Assembly (NCBI RefSeq): GCF_000423925.1
Contig: NZ_AUIX01000008.1
Location: 1 to 64,000 of the forward strand
Reading direction: 5' to 3'
Source of the DNA: Butyrivibrio sp. VCD2006
Lineage (GTDB): Bacteria > Bacillota > Clostridia > Lachnospirales > Lachnospiraceae
DNA length: 64,000 nucleotides
Made by a program: the position numbers and the translations under genes. Every line of letters begins with the position of its first letter. Within the stretch, counting starts at the first letter, position 1. The notes under the pieces were generated by a model. That model saw nothing but the letters and a program-made list of their open reading frames with translations, made no database searches and had not been told where the DNA came from. Shown in pieces: positions 45,751 to 54,902 of the stretch.

Positions 45751-46881
45751 ATGGAACCTCTATACGTAGAAAAAGCCGGAAAAAAATTAAGATGCGGATA
45801 CACCACAGGAAGCTGCGCAGCCGCAGCTTCCAAGGCAGCACTAAAAATGCTCCTTACATGCGACGACATACATACTGTGAGTATCAAAACTCCAAAAGGC
45901 CCGGTATATACCGCTGAAATAATGGATATAAAAAGGGAAAAAGATTCAGTCTCCTGTGCTGTAATAAAGGACGGAGGCGATGACCCTGATGTTACGACAG
46001 GTGCATATATTTATGCGAAGGTTACCATAAAAGACGAAGAAGGAATTGCAATAGACGGCGGCCACGGAGTAGGAAGAGTGACTAAGCCGGGACTTGATCA
46101 GAAAATCGGAGAAGCCGCGATAAACTCTGTTCCAAGGAAAATGATAAAGGAGAATATCCTTGAAGTACTTAATGAGTTCGATGCGGTAAATAGAGGAGTT
46201 CAGGTTATCATAAGTGTCCCCAGGGGAGAGGAGATAGCAGAGAAAACATTCAACCCAAAGCTTGGTATTGTCGGTGGAATATCTATTTTAGGAACCACAG
46301 GAATTGTTGAACCCATGAGCGATGATGCTATTGTTCAAACTATAAGAACCGAGATCAGGATGAGAAAAGCTGAAGGAAGAAGCACCCTTCTTGCAGCACC
46401 CGGGAATTACGGACTTTCATTTTTATCGGAGAAATATCAGATGGATGAAAGCATTCCGGTCATGAGCTCAAACTTTATTTACGATACAGTTAGGATTGCT
46501 CTCGAGGAGGGCTTTGAGAAGCTTTTATTTGTCGGGCATATAGGTAAGCTTGTCAAGGTTGCAGGTGGAATAAAAAATACACACTCGATGTATGGTGATC
46601 ACAGAATGGAAATCCTATCAGATTTATCAAGGAACTATCTTAATCTTGACAGTGAGCTTTCAGAGTGTGTGATGACAGATGAGGCTGTGAGGATAATTTC
46701 ACAGGCCGAAATATCAGATAAAGTTTTTCCGAGGATGGCCAATGAAATTAAGAGAAACATGGAAGCCTGGGCTGATGGAAAAATGGATATAGAGATAATT
46801 GTTTTTTCTAATGAGAACGCAGAGCTTGTAAGTACAAAAGATGCGCATGATTTTCTTACGGATACTTTGAGTATTAAATAA
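45751..46881 (+). CDS. cbiD: Cobalt-precorrin-5B C1-methyltransferase (376 aa)
   Basis: N-terminal RCGYTTGSCAAAASKAALKML and the DPDVTTGAYIYAKV, GGHGVGRVTKPGL motifs are diagnostic of CbiD, the anaerobic ring-contraction-stage methylase. The GATGAGGG at the end of the preceding repeat element is the only ribosome-binding-like sequence upstream of the ATG. Confidence 0.95.
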   Translation: MEPLYVEKAGKKLRCGYTTGSCAAAASKAALKMLLTCDDIHTVSIKTPKGPVYTAEIMDIKREKDSVSCAVIKDGGDDPDVTTGAYIYAKVTIKDEEGIAIDGGHGVGRVTKPGLDQKIGEAAINSVPRKMIKENILEVLNEFDAVNRGVQVIISVPRGEEIAEKTFNPKLGIVGGISILGTTGIVEPMSDDAIVQTIRTEIRMRKAEGRSTLLAAPGNYGLSFLSEKYQMDESIPVMSSNFIYDTVRIALEEGFEKLLFVGHIGKLVKVAGGIKNTHSMYGDHRMEILSDLSRNYLNLDSELSECVMTDEAVRIISQAEISDKVFPRMANEIKRNMEAWADGKMDIEIIVFSNENAELVSTKDAHDFLTDTLSIK

Positions 46882-46898
46882 TCAGGTACGAGGATAAT

Positions 46899-47669
46899 AT
46901 GGTACATTTTGTTGGTGCAGGTCCCGGGGCACCGGACCTTATCACTTTAAGAGGAAAAAAGCTTTTGGAAGAGGCAGACGTGATCATTTATGCGGGATCA
47001 CTTGTTAATCCTGCCCTTTTGTCTTATGCAAAAGAAAGCTGTGAGATATATGACAGCAGCAGGCTTAACCTCGAAGAAGTTATAGAGATTACTAAAAAAG
47101 CAGACAGTGATTCCAAAACAATTGTAAGACTCCATACAGGTGACCCATGTTTATATGGAGCAATAAGAGAGCAGATGGATGAACTGGATAAGCTGAAAAT
47201 AGCTTATGATGTGACGCCCGGTGTCAGCTCATTTTGCGGGGCTGCAGCTGCACTCAATATGGAATACACGCTACCGGGGATAACCCAGAGTGTAATTATT
47301 ACAAGAATTGACGGAAGGACACCTGTGCCTGAAAGTGAGAAGGTAGAGGAACTTTCAAAGCATGGTGCAACCATGGTGTTCTTTTTATCCGCAGGAGATG
47401 CCGAAGGCTTGAAACGGCGCCTCATTGATTCAGGGGTTACGGGTGATACACCCTGCGGAGTTGTATACAAAGCAACCTGGGAGGATGAGGATAAGCTTAC
47501 TTGCAAATTATCTGAACTTCCGGAGAGAATGGCGGAGCATGGAATAAAAAAGACTGCTCTGATAATTGTAGGTAACGCGGTGGCACAGTCCGGGTATGAA
47601 AAGTCCAGACTTTATGCTGCGGATTTTACTACAGGGTATCGAAAGGGTACTGATGCAAAAGAAGATTAA
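46899..47669 (+). CDS. cbiF: Cobalt-precorrin-4 C11-methyltransferase (256 aa)
   Basis: A tetrapyrrole methylase with the N-terminal VHFVGAGPGAPDLITLRG SAM loop, VRLHTGDPCLYGA, and the YDVTPGVSSF motif. Subfamily features (YAGSLV, EYTLPGITQSVI) fit CbiF/CobM. Overlaps the permease gene by 17 bases. Confidence 0.94.
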   Translation: MVHFVGAGPGAPDLITLRGKKLLEEADVIIYAGSLVNPALLSYAKESCEIYDSSRLNLEEVIEITKKADSDSKTIVRLHTGDPCLYGAIREQMDELDKLKIAYDVTPGVSSFCGAAAALNMEYTLPGITQSVIITRIDGRTPVPESEKVEELSKHGATMVFFLSAGDAEGLKRRLIDSGVTGDTPCGVVYKATWEDEDKLTCKLSELPERMAEHGIKKTALIIVGNAVAQSGYEKSRLYAADFTTGYRKGTDAKED

Positions 47670-48675
47670 CAGCCGTATGGTAATAGTATTTGTGATTCTT
47701 GTAGTGCTGGTTATATTTTCCTTTTTGATAAATCTATGCATGGGAAATGTACAGATGGATCTTAAAACAATAACACAGATACTTATCACCGGAGCAGGCG
47801 ATGAAAAAAGCAAAAACATAATAATGGATATAAGACTGCCAAGAGCAATAATGACCTTGGTTTTGGGAGGAGCTCTTGCGGTATCGGGATTTTTACTGCA
47901 GACATATTTTTCAAATCCCATAGCAGGTCCCTATATTCTTGGAATATCCTCCGGCGCAAAAATGACGGTTGCACTGTTTTTGATCTTCGTTGTCGGAACA
48001 ACAGGAAGATCCTCATCTGGACTTCTGATAATCGCAGCCTTTGTCGGCTCCATAATTGCGACAGGTTTTATTATTCTTATTTCAAGAAGTGTAAAGAATA
48101 TGGCATCGCTTCTTGCAGCAGGAATTATGATAGGCTACATCTGCAGTGCTGTGACGGATTTTCTTATCGCATTTGCGGACGATTCTGATATTGTCAATCT
48201 TCACAGCTGGTCGCAGGGAAGCTTTTCAGGCTCAAATATGAATGGAGCCTTTTACAGTATCATCATTGTAGGAATCTCAATGATATTTGTAATGATTCTC
48301 TCAAAGAGCCTTGATGCCTTCAGACTTGGGGAAAACTATGCAAGAAGCGTGGGAGTAAATATCAGGCTGTGCAGGGTGGTGATAATCCTTTTATCAAGCA
48401 TTTTGTCAGCGTGTGTCACAGCTTTTGCAGGTCCCGTCTCGTTTATTGGAATAGCTGTTCCTTTTTTAATGAGAGAATCCTTGAAATCATCAAAGCCAAT
48501 TGTTTTGATACCTGCATCTTTTCTGTCGGGATCAATATTTTGTCTAATAAGTGATCTAATAGCAAGAAGAATATTTGCACCCACTGAACTGAACATTTCC
48601 GCAGTAACTTCATTGTTCGGAGCGCCAATAGTTATTTTTATGATAATCAGGAGACACAGGAATCATGAAAATTGA
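47653..48675 (+). CDS. FecCD/BtuC-type ABC permease (340 aa)
   Basis: About nine to ten membrane segments of the iron-chelate/B12 permease family, with the conserved RLPRAIMTLVLGGALAVSG and AGPVSFIGIAVPFLMR motifs. Start at 47653, after AAGGG, inside the end of cbiF; overlaps the ATPase gene by 11 bases. Its position within the cobamide operon argues for corrinoid, cobalt-chelate or tetrapyrrole import with the lipoprotein encoded at 41750. Confidence 0.93.
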   Translation: MQKKINSRMVIVFVILVVLVIFSFLINLCMGNVQMDLKTITQILITGAGDEKSKNIIMDIRLPRAIMTLVLGGALAVSGFLLQTYFSNPIAGPYILGISSGAKMTVALFLIFVVGTTGRSSSGLLIIAAFVGSIIATGFIILISRSVKNMASLLAAGIMIGYICSAVTDFLIAFADDSDIVNLHSWSQGSFSGSNMNGAFYSIIIVGISMIFVMILSKSLDAFRLGENYARSVGVNIRLCRVVIILLSSILSACVTAFAGPVSFIGIAVPFLMRESLKSSKPIVLIPASFLSGSIFCLISDLIARRIFAPTELNISAVTSLFGAPIVIFMIIRRHRNHEN

Positions 48676-49684
48676 AAACCTTAAAGCGGGCTATCATAAA
48701 AATATAATAGTAAAGGACTTTAGCCTGGATATTAAAAAGGGAGAGATTATATCCCTGATAGGGCCAAACGGCGGAGGAAAATCAACTCTTCTAAAGACCA
48801 TATCCGGACAGATAAAGTCTCTTGGTGGAACGGTTTATCTAGGAGAGCATGACTTAAAGCATATACCCTTAAAGGAACTCTCAAAGAGAATGTCTATTGT
48901 TACAACCGAGAGAGTAAAGCCTCAGCATATGACCTGCAAGGATGTGGTTCTCTCGGGAAGACTTCCTTATAGTGACAGCTTCGGACTGTTTGGAGATAAG
49001 GATTTTGAAGTTGCCACAAGAGCAATGGAACTCATGAAAATAGAAGAGCTTTCTGAAAAGCCTTATGAAGCCTTAAGTGATGGACAAAAGCAGAGAGCAC
49101 TTATAGCAAGGGCCATTAGCCAGGAGCCTGAATATCTTATCATGGATGAACCCACATCATATCTTGATATCAGACATAAGATGGAGCTTATGGAAGTTTT
49201 AAGAAAGCTCTCCGGTGATGGCACAACGATTGTAATGTCTCTTCATGAACCTCAGCTTGCGCTTAAGATATCTGACAGAGTTCTCACTGTGGATCAGTCC
49301 GGGAATGTTAATTGCAAAGAGCCAGCAGAAATACTCGGGTCCGGGCTCATAAAGGAGCTTTATGGACTAAATGATGAGATGTACAGTGAAGTCAAACAGC
49401 AGCTCCAAATCTGTATAGCTGAAAAAAACGAAGATAAGGTAAGGCATTCATCATACTTTCTTAATAAGCAGTGTGAGTATTACCCATGTCACGACTTGGA
49501 TGAAGAGAGCTTTAGCTGCATGTTCTGCTATTGCCCCCTCTATGACATGGAGGACTGCGGCGGAGAATATACCTATACGGAAAAAGGTGCAAAAAATTGC
49601 AAAAATTGCACGTTCCCCCATAAGAAGGAAAACTATGGAGCAGTCATAAAAAAGCTCAAGGAAAAAATGTATGGAAAGCATTGA
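48665..49684 (+). CDS. BtuD/FecE-type ABC ATPase fused to a Cys-rich domain (339 aa)
   Basis: The ABC ATPase (1 to about 250) has Walker A GPNGGGKST, signature LSDGQKQRA and Walker B YLIMDEP. The last ~80 residues are an extra domain with eight or more cysteines (QCEYYPCH, CMFCYCPLYDMEDC, CKNCTFPH), which resembles the small cysteine-rich domain (PF04071-like, from memory) found in some cobalamin biosynthesis proteins and thought to bind metal. The fusion links transport to cobalt or corrinoid handling. Overlaps both neighbours. Confidence 0.9.
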   Translation: MKIENLKAGYHKNIIVKDFSLDIKKGEIISLIGPNGGGKSTLLKTISGQIKSLGGTVYLGEHDLKHIPLKELSKRMSIVTTERVKPQHMTCKDVVLSGRLPYSDSFGLFGDKDFEVATRAMELMKIEELSEKPYEALSDGQKQRALIARAISQEPEYLIMDEPTSYLDIRHKMELMEVLRKLSGDGTTIVMSLHEPQLALKISDRVLTVDQSGNVNCKEPAEILGSGLIKELYGLNDEMYSEVKQQLQICIAEKNEDKVRHSSYFLNKQCEYYPCHDLDEESFSCMFCYCPLYDMEDCGGEYTYTEKGAKNCKNCTFPHKKENYGAVIKKLKEKMYGKH

Positions 49685-50702
49685 AGTAGGACAATACAAA
49701 TTTATATGCTTCACTGATGTCGGAAGACAGCTGATGATCAGTCTGTGCGAGAGTCTGTATAAGGTTACGGCACAGAATATTGATGAGCCCTTTGAGCTTG
49801 ATGTAAAAAGCCTAAGCGACTGGACAAAGAAAAATTTTCAGAAGGGAAGCATACTTGTATATATAGGTGCTGTAGGAATAGCTGTGAGAGCTATCGCTCC
49901 CTATGTAAAGGATAAGACGACTGACCCTGGAGTTGTTGTGATTGATGAACAGGGAAGGTTTGTTATCCCGATTTTATCAGGACACATAGGAGGTGCAGTA
50001 GACGCAGCTAAAATGCTATCAGAAATCATCGGTGCAACAGCTGTTGTCACGACTGCAACAGACGGAAGAGGTGAGTTTTCTGTAGATGTGTTTGCGAAAA
50101 AGAACGATCTTTCCATAAACAATATGGTTAAGGCAAAAGAGTTTACGGCATCTCTCTTAAAAACCGGCAAGGAAACTTACAGTATTGATAGCAGGTTTAG
50201 CAGCGAACTTTACGTAGCTGGAATTCCCGAAAACATAGAGTACATAGCTGATGACAAAGAGGAAGGCTTCTGTATTTCTGCTAGAGACAGAGAAGACATA
50301 CTATGCCTTATCCCAAAGTGCATCGTAGCAGGTGTCGGATGCAGAAAGGGAAAAAGCTATGAGGAGCTTAATGACTTTTTACTTGAGGTCTTGAGAAATG
50401 AGAATATCGATATAAGGGCTTTGAAGGCTTTATGTTCAATTGATCTTAAAAAGGATGAAGCAGGGATAAAAGATCTTTCCGAGGCTTTGCAAATCACCTT
50501 TGAAACCTTCAGTTCAGATGAGTTGATGGAACAGGAGGGCGACTTTTCATCATCATCTTTTGCTCTGGAAGTAACAGGAGCGGATAACATATGCGAGCGA
50601 TCTGTAATGGCCTATGGCTGTAAGCGAATTATCCTGAAAAAGACAACAAAAAACGGAATGACCATAGCCTTGGGAATCATGGATACTATCATGGAGAACT
50701 GA
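49671..50702 (+). CDS. cbiG: Cobalt-precorrin-5A hydrolase (343 aa)
   Basis: Opens the delta-lactone and releases acetaldehyde in the anaerobic route. It has the N-terminal domain (VYIGAVGIAVRAIAPYVKDK, LSGHIGGA) and the C-terminal domain (VAGVGCRKGKSYEEL). The start overlaps the ATPase gene by 14 bases, with AAGGA eight bases upstream. Confidence 0.93.
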   Translation: MESIEVGQYKFICFTDVGRQLMISLCESLYKVTAQNIDEPFELDVKSLSDWTKKNFQKGSILVYIGAVGIAVRAIAPYVKDKTTDPGVVVIDEQGRFVIPILSGHIGGAVDAAKMLSEIIGATAVVTTATDGRGEFSVDVFAKKNDLSINNMVKAKEFTASLLKTGKETYSIDSRFSSELYVAGIPENIEYIADDKEEGFCISARDREDILCLIPKCIVAGVGCRKGKSYEELNDFLLEVLRNENIDIRALKALCSIDLKKDEAGIKDLSEALQITFETFSSDELMEQEGDFSSSSFALEVTGADNICERSVMAYGCKRIILKKTTKNGMTIALGIMDTIMEN

Positions 50703-50703
50703 T

Positions 50704-51444
50704 ATGCAGGAAAAGAGATTAAGTGTTGTGGGCATAGGCCCCGGTAATCTTGATGATATGACAATACGAGCACAGCGTGTGCTTTCGGAGAGCGACTATA
50801 TAGTTGGATACACAGTTTATTGCGATCTTGTCAGACCGCTTTTTCAGGATAAGGAATACATAAGCACTCCGATGATGACTGAAGAAAAGAGAGTCAGGAT
50901 GGCTCTTGAAAAGGCAGCTGAGGGATATAAGGTTGCTCTTATATGCAGCGGTGATGCCGGAGTTTATGGGATGGCAGGACTTGCTGCCTCAATGGCTAAG
51001 GAGTTTGAAGATGTCAGCGTTTGCGTGATTCCGGGAGTTACTGCAGCTTTAAGCGGAGCTGCACTTTTGGGGGCACCTCTTATACACGATTTTTGCCTAA
51101 TAAGCCTTAGTGATCGCCTGACACCTATGGAATTGATTGAAAAGAGACTTAGGGCTGCCACAGAAGCAGATATGGTCATTGTTTTATACAATCCCGAGAG
51201 TAAAAGCAGAAGCGGATACCTTGCCCATGCCTGCGATATTATTCTTGAAAATGCAGAACCTTCAAGGATTTGCGGAATAGTAAAAAACATAGGAAGAGAC
51301 AAAGAAGAGAAAAGAGTAATGACTCTTCTTGAGCTAAAGGAAGCAGATGCCGATATGTTTTCAACTGTTTTTATAGGGAATTCAACTACCAGAAGAATTG
51401 AGGATTTGATGGTAACATCAAGAGGTTATAAAAGTGAAGGATAA
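50704..51444 (+). CDS. cbiH: Cobalt-precorrin-3B C17-methyltransferase (246 aa)
   Basis: A tetrapyrrole methylase with VVGIGPGNLDDMTIRA, CSGDAGVYGMAG and VIPGVTAALSGAALLGAPL, plus the DFCLISLSDRLTP motif typical of CbiH/CobJ. It performs C-17 methylation and ring contraction. One base after cbiG. Confidence 0.95.
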   Translation: MQEKRLSVVGIGPGNLDDMTIRAQRVLSESDYIVGYTVYCDLVRPLFQDKEYISTPMMTEEKRVRMALEKAAEGYKVALICSGDAGVYGMAGLAASMAKEFEDVSVCVIPGVTAALSGAALLGAPLIHDFCLISLSDRLTPMELIEKRLRAATEADMVIVLYNPESKSRSGYLAHACDIILENAEPSRICGIVKNIGRDKEEKRVMTLLELKEADADMFSTVFIGNSTTRRIEDLMVTSRGYKSEG

Positions 51445-53482
51445 GATACTGTTATTCGGTGGAACTACAGAGGGAAGGAAGCTTTCTGATATTTTACGAG
51501 GGGCAGATATTCCGCATACTGTCAGCGTTGCGACCAGGTATGGGGAGGAAATACTGCGCGACTGCGGAGAGAATGATCTTCTTGTGGGAAGAAAGAATGC
51601 AAAAGATATCGAGGAGCTTATAAAAAATGAGGGATATTCAATTGTAGTTGATGCTACGCATCCCTTTGCTACCCTGGCCTCAGCTGAGATTAAAAAGGCC
51701 TGCGATAATCTGAAGGTAGAATATCTTCGCCTTTCCAGAAATACCGGAAAAAGTGAAGGACAAAACGAACTGCTAAAGTATGTAAGATCTCTTGATGAAG
51801 CAATAGAAGAACTAAAGAAATTCTCGGGGAATATTCTCCTTCTTACGGGAAGTAAGGATCTTAATACAATTGCTGAGAGGTTGCAGGACACAGAAAGAAT
51901 TTACGCAAGAGTTCTACCAAATGAGGATAGCATTAGGAAATGCAGTGAGGCAGGTCTTTTTGGTAAGCAGATAATTGCCATGCAGGGACCCTTTTCCAAG
52001 GCCATGAACATAGCTCTTATAAAAGAGATAGGAGCAGAAGTGATCCTTACTAAGGAGAGTGGAAGGACCGGAGGACTTTATGAAAAACTAGAAGCGGCTA
52101 ATGAGTGTAATGTAAACGCAATTGTTATAAAAAATCCGGAGAGTCTTACAGAAGAAGCGTCGCATTATGACCTTGAGGATATTGTGTTAAAGGTCTCTGA
52201 GCTTATAGGAATAGACATTAAGTCTTTTAAAACAAATAATTCCGATGATAAAAAGGTGATCACTCTTGCAGGAATAGGCCCCGGGAAGGAATATTATTTC
52301 ACTAAAGAGTGCAGGCAGGCTATTGATTCTGCAGATGTAATTTTCGGAGCAGAATCAGTGGTTTCAAGGATTGAGAGAAAAGATAAGGTTATCGTTCCTA
52401 AGTATAAGGGTGAAGATATACTCGAGTACCTTGAAAACAATAAGGGATATGCTAATCCTGTGGTCTTGTATTCCGGTGATATAAGTCTTTGCAGCGGTGC
52501 AAAAAAAGGAACCGATATCTTTGAAAAAAACGGCTATAGAGTAAAGCTGATATCCGGTATTTCTTCTGTGTCTCTTTTTGCAAAAGCATTAAGACTCTCG
52601 CTTGAGGATGTAAGGGTTGTCAGCGCCCATGGAAGAGAATGTAATGTGATTGGCTATGTAAGAAGTGAGTCGCAGCTAATAATCCTTCCCTCAGATGTAA
52701 AGCATGCAGACGAAATATGCAAAGGAATTCTGGATATCTCCGAGAGAATCAGTATTGGCTATGAGCTTGGAACTGATCTTGAAAAAATATATGAAGTGTC
52801 TGATGAGCGAGGTCTTGATGAATTTGTACAAAATGAAAAAGGCAAGTGCCTTATATATGTAAAGAGCAGGGCAGCATGTGAAATTCCGGTTTGCAGGGGG
52901 CTTTCCGATGACGAGATAATTCGCGGAAAGGTTCCGATGACAAAGGAAGAGATCAGGGCACTTTCAATCAGAAAACTATCGCTTACAAGGGATGCTGTGC
53001 TCTATGACATTGGAGCAGGAACCGGATCTATATCTCTTGAAGCTGCAATGTCAGCAACCGGGATAAAGGTGTATTCAATTGAGAAAAATGCGGAAGGAAT
53101 CGAACTTCTAAAGAAGAACAGAGATAAATTTTCTCTCACCAATATGGAAGTAGTAGAAGGAATCGCACCTGATGCACTTGCCGGTCTCCCTTCGCCCACA
53201 CATGTATTTATAGGTGGAAGCAGCGGTAACATGAAGGATATATTGGATGCTGTTCATTCTAAAAATGAATACGCAAGGATAGTGATTAATTGTGTTACTC
53301 TCGAAACCTTTTCAGAGCTTATACAAATTATAAATGAAGAGGAAAAGAAGTGTCCGGAATATAGGACGGATATAATTCAGATTGGTGTAACAAGGTTTAA
53401 AAAAGCCGGTAACTATCATTTATCAAATGCACTTAATCCTGTTTATATCGTTACAATTCAAAAGGTGAAAATAGATGAGTGA
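51434..53482 (+). CDS. cbiJET: CbiJ-CbiE-CbiT triple fusion (682 aa)
   Basis: Three enzymes in one chain. The precorrin-6A reductase CbiJ (1 to about 250; LLFGGTTEGRKLSDIL, DATHPFA, TGSK, MQGPFS) comes first. CbiE, a C5 tetrapyrrole methylase (about 272-480; ITLAGIGPGKEYYFT), follows. The decarboxylating C15-methyltransferase CbiT is last (about 490-680; FPMTK-like start, LYDIGAGTGSISLEAAM, FIGGSSGNM). CbiE-CbiT fusions (CobL) are common; adding CbiJ at the front is less usual. GTG start at 51434, overlapping cbiH by 11 bases. Confidence 0.93.
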   Translation: MKDKILLFGGTTEGRKLSDILRGADIPHTVSVATRYGEEILRDCGENDLLVGRKNAKDIEELIKNEGYSIVVDATHPFATLASAEIKKACDNLKVEYLRLSRNTGKSEGQNELLKYVRSLDEAIEELKKFSGNILLLTGSKDLNTIAERLQDTERIYARVLPNEDSIRKCSEAGLFGKQIIAMQGPFSKAMNIALIKEIGAEVILTKESGRTGGLYEKLEAANECNVNAIVIKNPESLTEEASHYDLEDIVLKVSELIGIDIKSFKTNNSDDKKVITLAGIGPGKEYYFTKECRQAIDSADVIFGAESVVSRIERKDKVIVPKYKGEDILEYLENNKGYANPVVLYSGDISLCSGAKKGTDIFEKNGYRVKLISGISSVSLFAKALRLSLEDVRVVSAHGRECNVIGYVRSESQLIILPSDVKHADEICKGILDISERISIGYELGTDLEKIYEVSDERGLDEFVQNEKGKCLIYVKSRAACEIPVCRGLSDDEIIRGKVPMTKEEIRALSIRKLSLTRDAVLYDIGAGTGSISLEAAMSATGIKVYSIEKNAEGIELLKKNRDKFSLTNMEVVEGIAPDALAGLPSPTHVFIGGSSGNMKDILDAVHSKNEYARIVINCVTLETFSELIQIINEEEKKCPEYRTDIIQIGVTRFKKAGNYHLSNALNPVYIVTIQKVKIDE

Positions 53483-54872
53483 AAAGAAGACTTTTCCAAG
53501 AGTTGTTATAAGTGCGCCAAAGAGTGGGAGCGGAAAGACTCTTATTACCTGTGCGGTTTTGAGGCTCCTTGAAAGAAAGGGCTATAAGCCTGCATCCTTT
53601 AAGTGCGGGCCTGACTATATAGACCCTATGTTTCATAAGACCGTATTAAGGATTCCTTCAAGAAATCTGGATCTTTTTCTGATGGGAAAAGACGGTGTAA
53701 AAACCGTTTTGAGCAAAGGCTCGCATGGTCGTGACATCGGGATCATAGAGGGTGTCATGGGGTACTATGACGGTATGAGTGCGACCTCCATGGAGGGATC
53801 ATCATATGACCTCTCAAGACTTACGGAGTCTCCGACAATTCTTGTTATTGATTGTAAGGGAATGAGCAGATCGATATTACCTATGATCAAGGGATTTTGT
53901 GACTACGATACCGGAAAAACGGATGATCATTTAACCGGAAAAAGAAATAATATTCAGGGACTTATCCTCAATAATATTTCTGACAGGTTATCGGATGAGC
54001 TATCGGAGCTGATACTTAAAGAGACTGGGATTCCTGTGATAGGGCATCTCCCAGCACTTAAGGATATAGAGATAGGAAGCAGGCATTTAGGCCTTGTTAT
54101 GCCCTCTGAGATCCCGGGTATTTTGTCCGTGATATACAGATTTACCGACGAACTGGAAGAGAGATTTGATTTTGATAGGTTCATGAAAATTGCAAACAGT
54201 GCAGCGGATATAGAGGAAAATGAAAGCTTTTACAGGGAGGATACAAAAAAGAAAGTAGTGAAAATCGGAGTCGCGAGAGATGAGGCCTTCTGCTTTTACT
54301 ATGAGGATAATCTTGATCTTTTGAAGGAGATGGGAGCTGAACTTGTGAATTTCTCCCCAATACATGAAAGTGTTCTTCCGGATGTATCCGGACTTATTCT
54401 CGGAGGCGGATATCCTGAGCTTTATGCTAAGGAGCTTTCAGCTAATACGAAGATGCTGCAAAGTATCAAGAATGCAGCAGAATCCGGAATGCCGATGCTG
54501 GCTGAATGCGGCGGCTATTTATATTTAAAGAACAGGCTTAGTGACCCTGAAGGAATAACCTATGAGATGGCAGGTGTCTTAGAGGGTGATGCTTATATGA
54601 CGGAAAGCCTTTCTCACTTTGGATATGTGAATGTATCTGCAAAAGAGGATAATCCATACCTTGAATCCGGAAAGATAATCAAAGCACATGAATATCATTA
54701 TTGTGATACCACAGATAACGGAAGTATCTGCGATGTAAAAAAGCCTACAGGAAACAGATCATGGACAGGATACCAGGTATCGCAGAATGTATTTGGCGGC
54801 TTTGCTCATCTTTACTATCCATCATGCCAGAGCTTTATTGGCAGATTTCTTGAAGCTGCAGCTTTGGCTTGA
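53475..54872 (+). CDS. cbiA: Cobyrinate a,c-diamide synthase (465 aa)
   Basis: An N-terminal dethiobiotin-synthetase-like ATPase (VVISAPKSGSGKTLITC, KCGPDYIDPMFH) and a C-terminal glutamine amidotransferase (GGGYPELYAKEL, Cys in LAECGGYLYL, late His in GGFAHLYY). Amidates the a and c side chains. Overlaps the end of the CbiJET gene by eight bases. Confidence 0.96.
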   Translation: MSEKKTFPRVVISAPKSGSGKTLITCAVLRLLERKGYKPASFKCGPDYIDPMFHKTVLRIPSRNLDLFLMGKDGVKTVLSKGSHGRDIGIIEGVMGYYDGMSATSMEGSSYDLSRLTESPTILVIDCKGMSRSILPMIKGFCDYDTGKTDDHLTGKRNNIQGLILNNISDRLSDELSELILKETGIPVIGHLPALKDIEIGSRHLGLVMPSEIPGILSVIYRFTDELEERFDFDRFMKIANSAADIEENESFYREDTKKKVVKIGVARDEAFCFYYEDNLDLLKEMGAELVNFSPIHESVLPDVSGLILGGGYPELYAKELSANTKMLQSIKNAAESGMPMLAECGGYLYLKNRLSDPEGITYEMAGVLEGDAYMTESLSHFGYVNVSAKEDNPYLESGKIIKAHEYHYCDTTDNGSICDVKKPTGNRSWTGYQVSQNVFGGFAHLYYPSCQSFIGRFLEAAALA

Positions 54873-54902
54873 ATCATTTTATTTGAAGGTCAGAATATAC
54901 TA

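Noticed and set aside
45525..45887. Minus-strand 120-codon frame over the repeat array
   Set aside because: It runs through the repeats and the antisense of cbiD, has no ribosome binding site and yields repeat-derived peptide.
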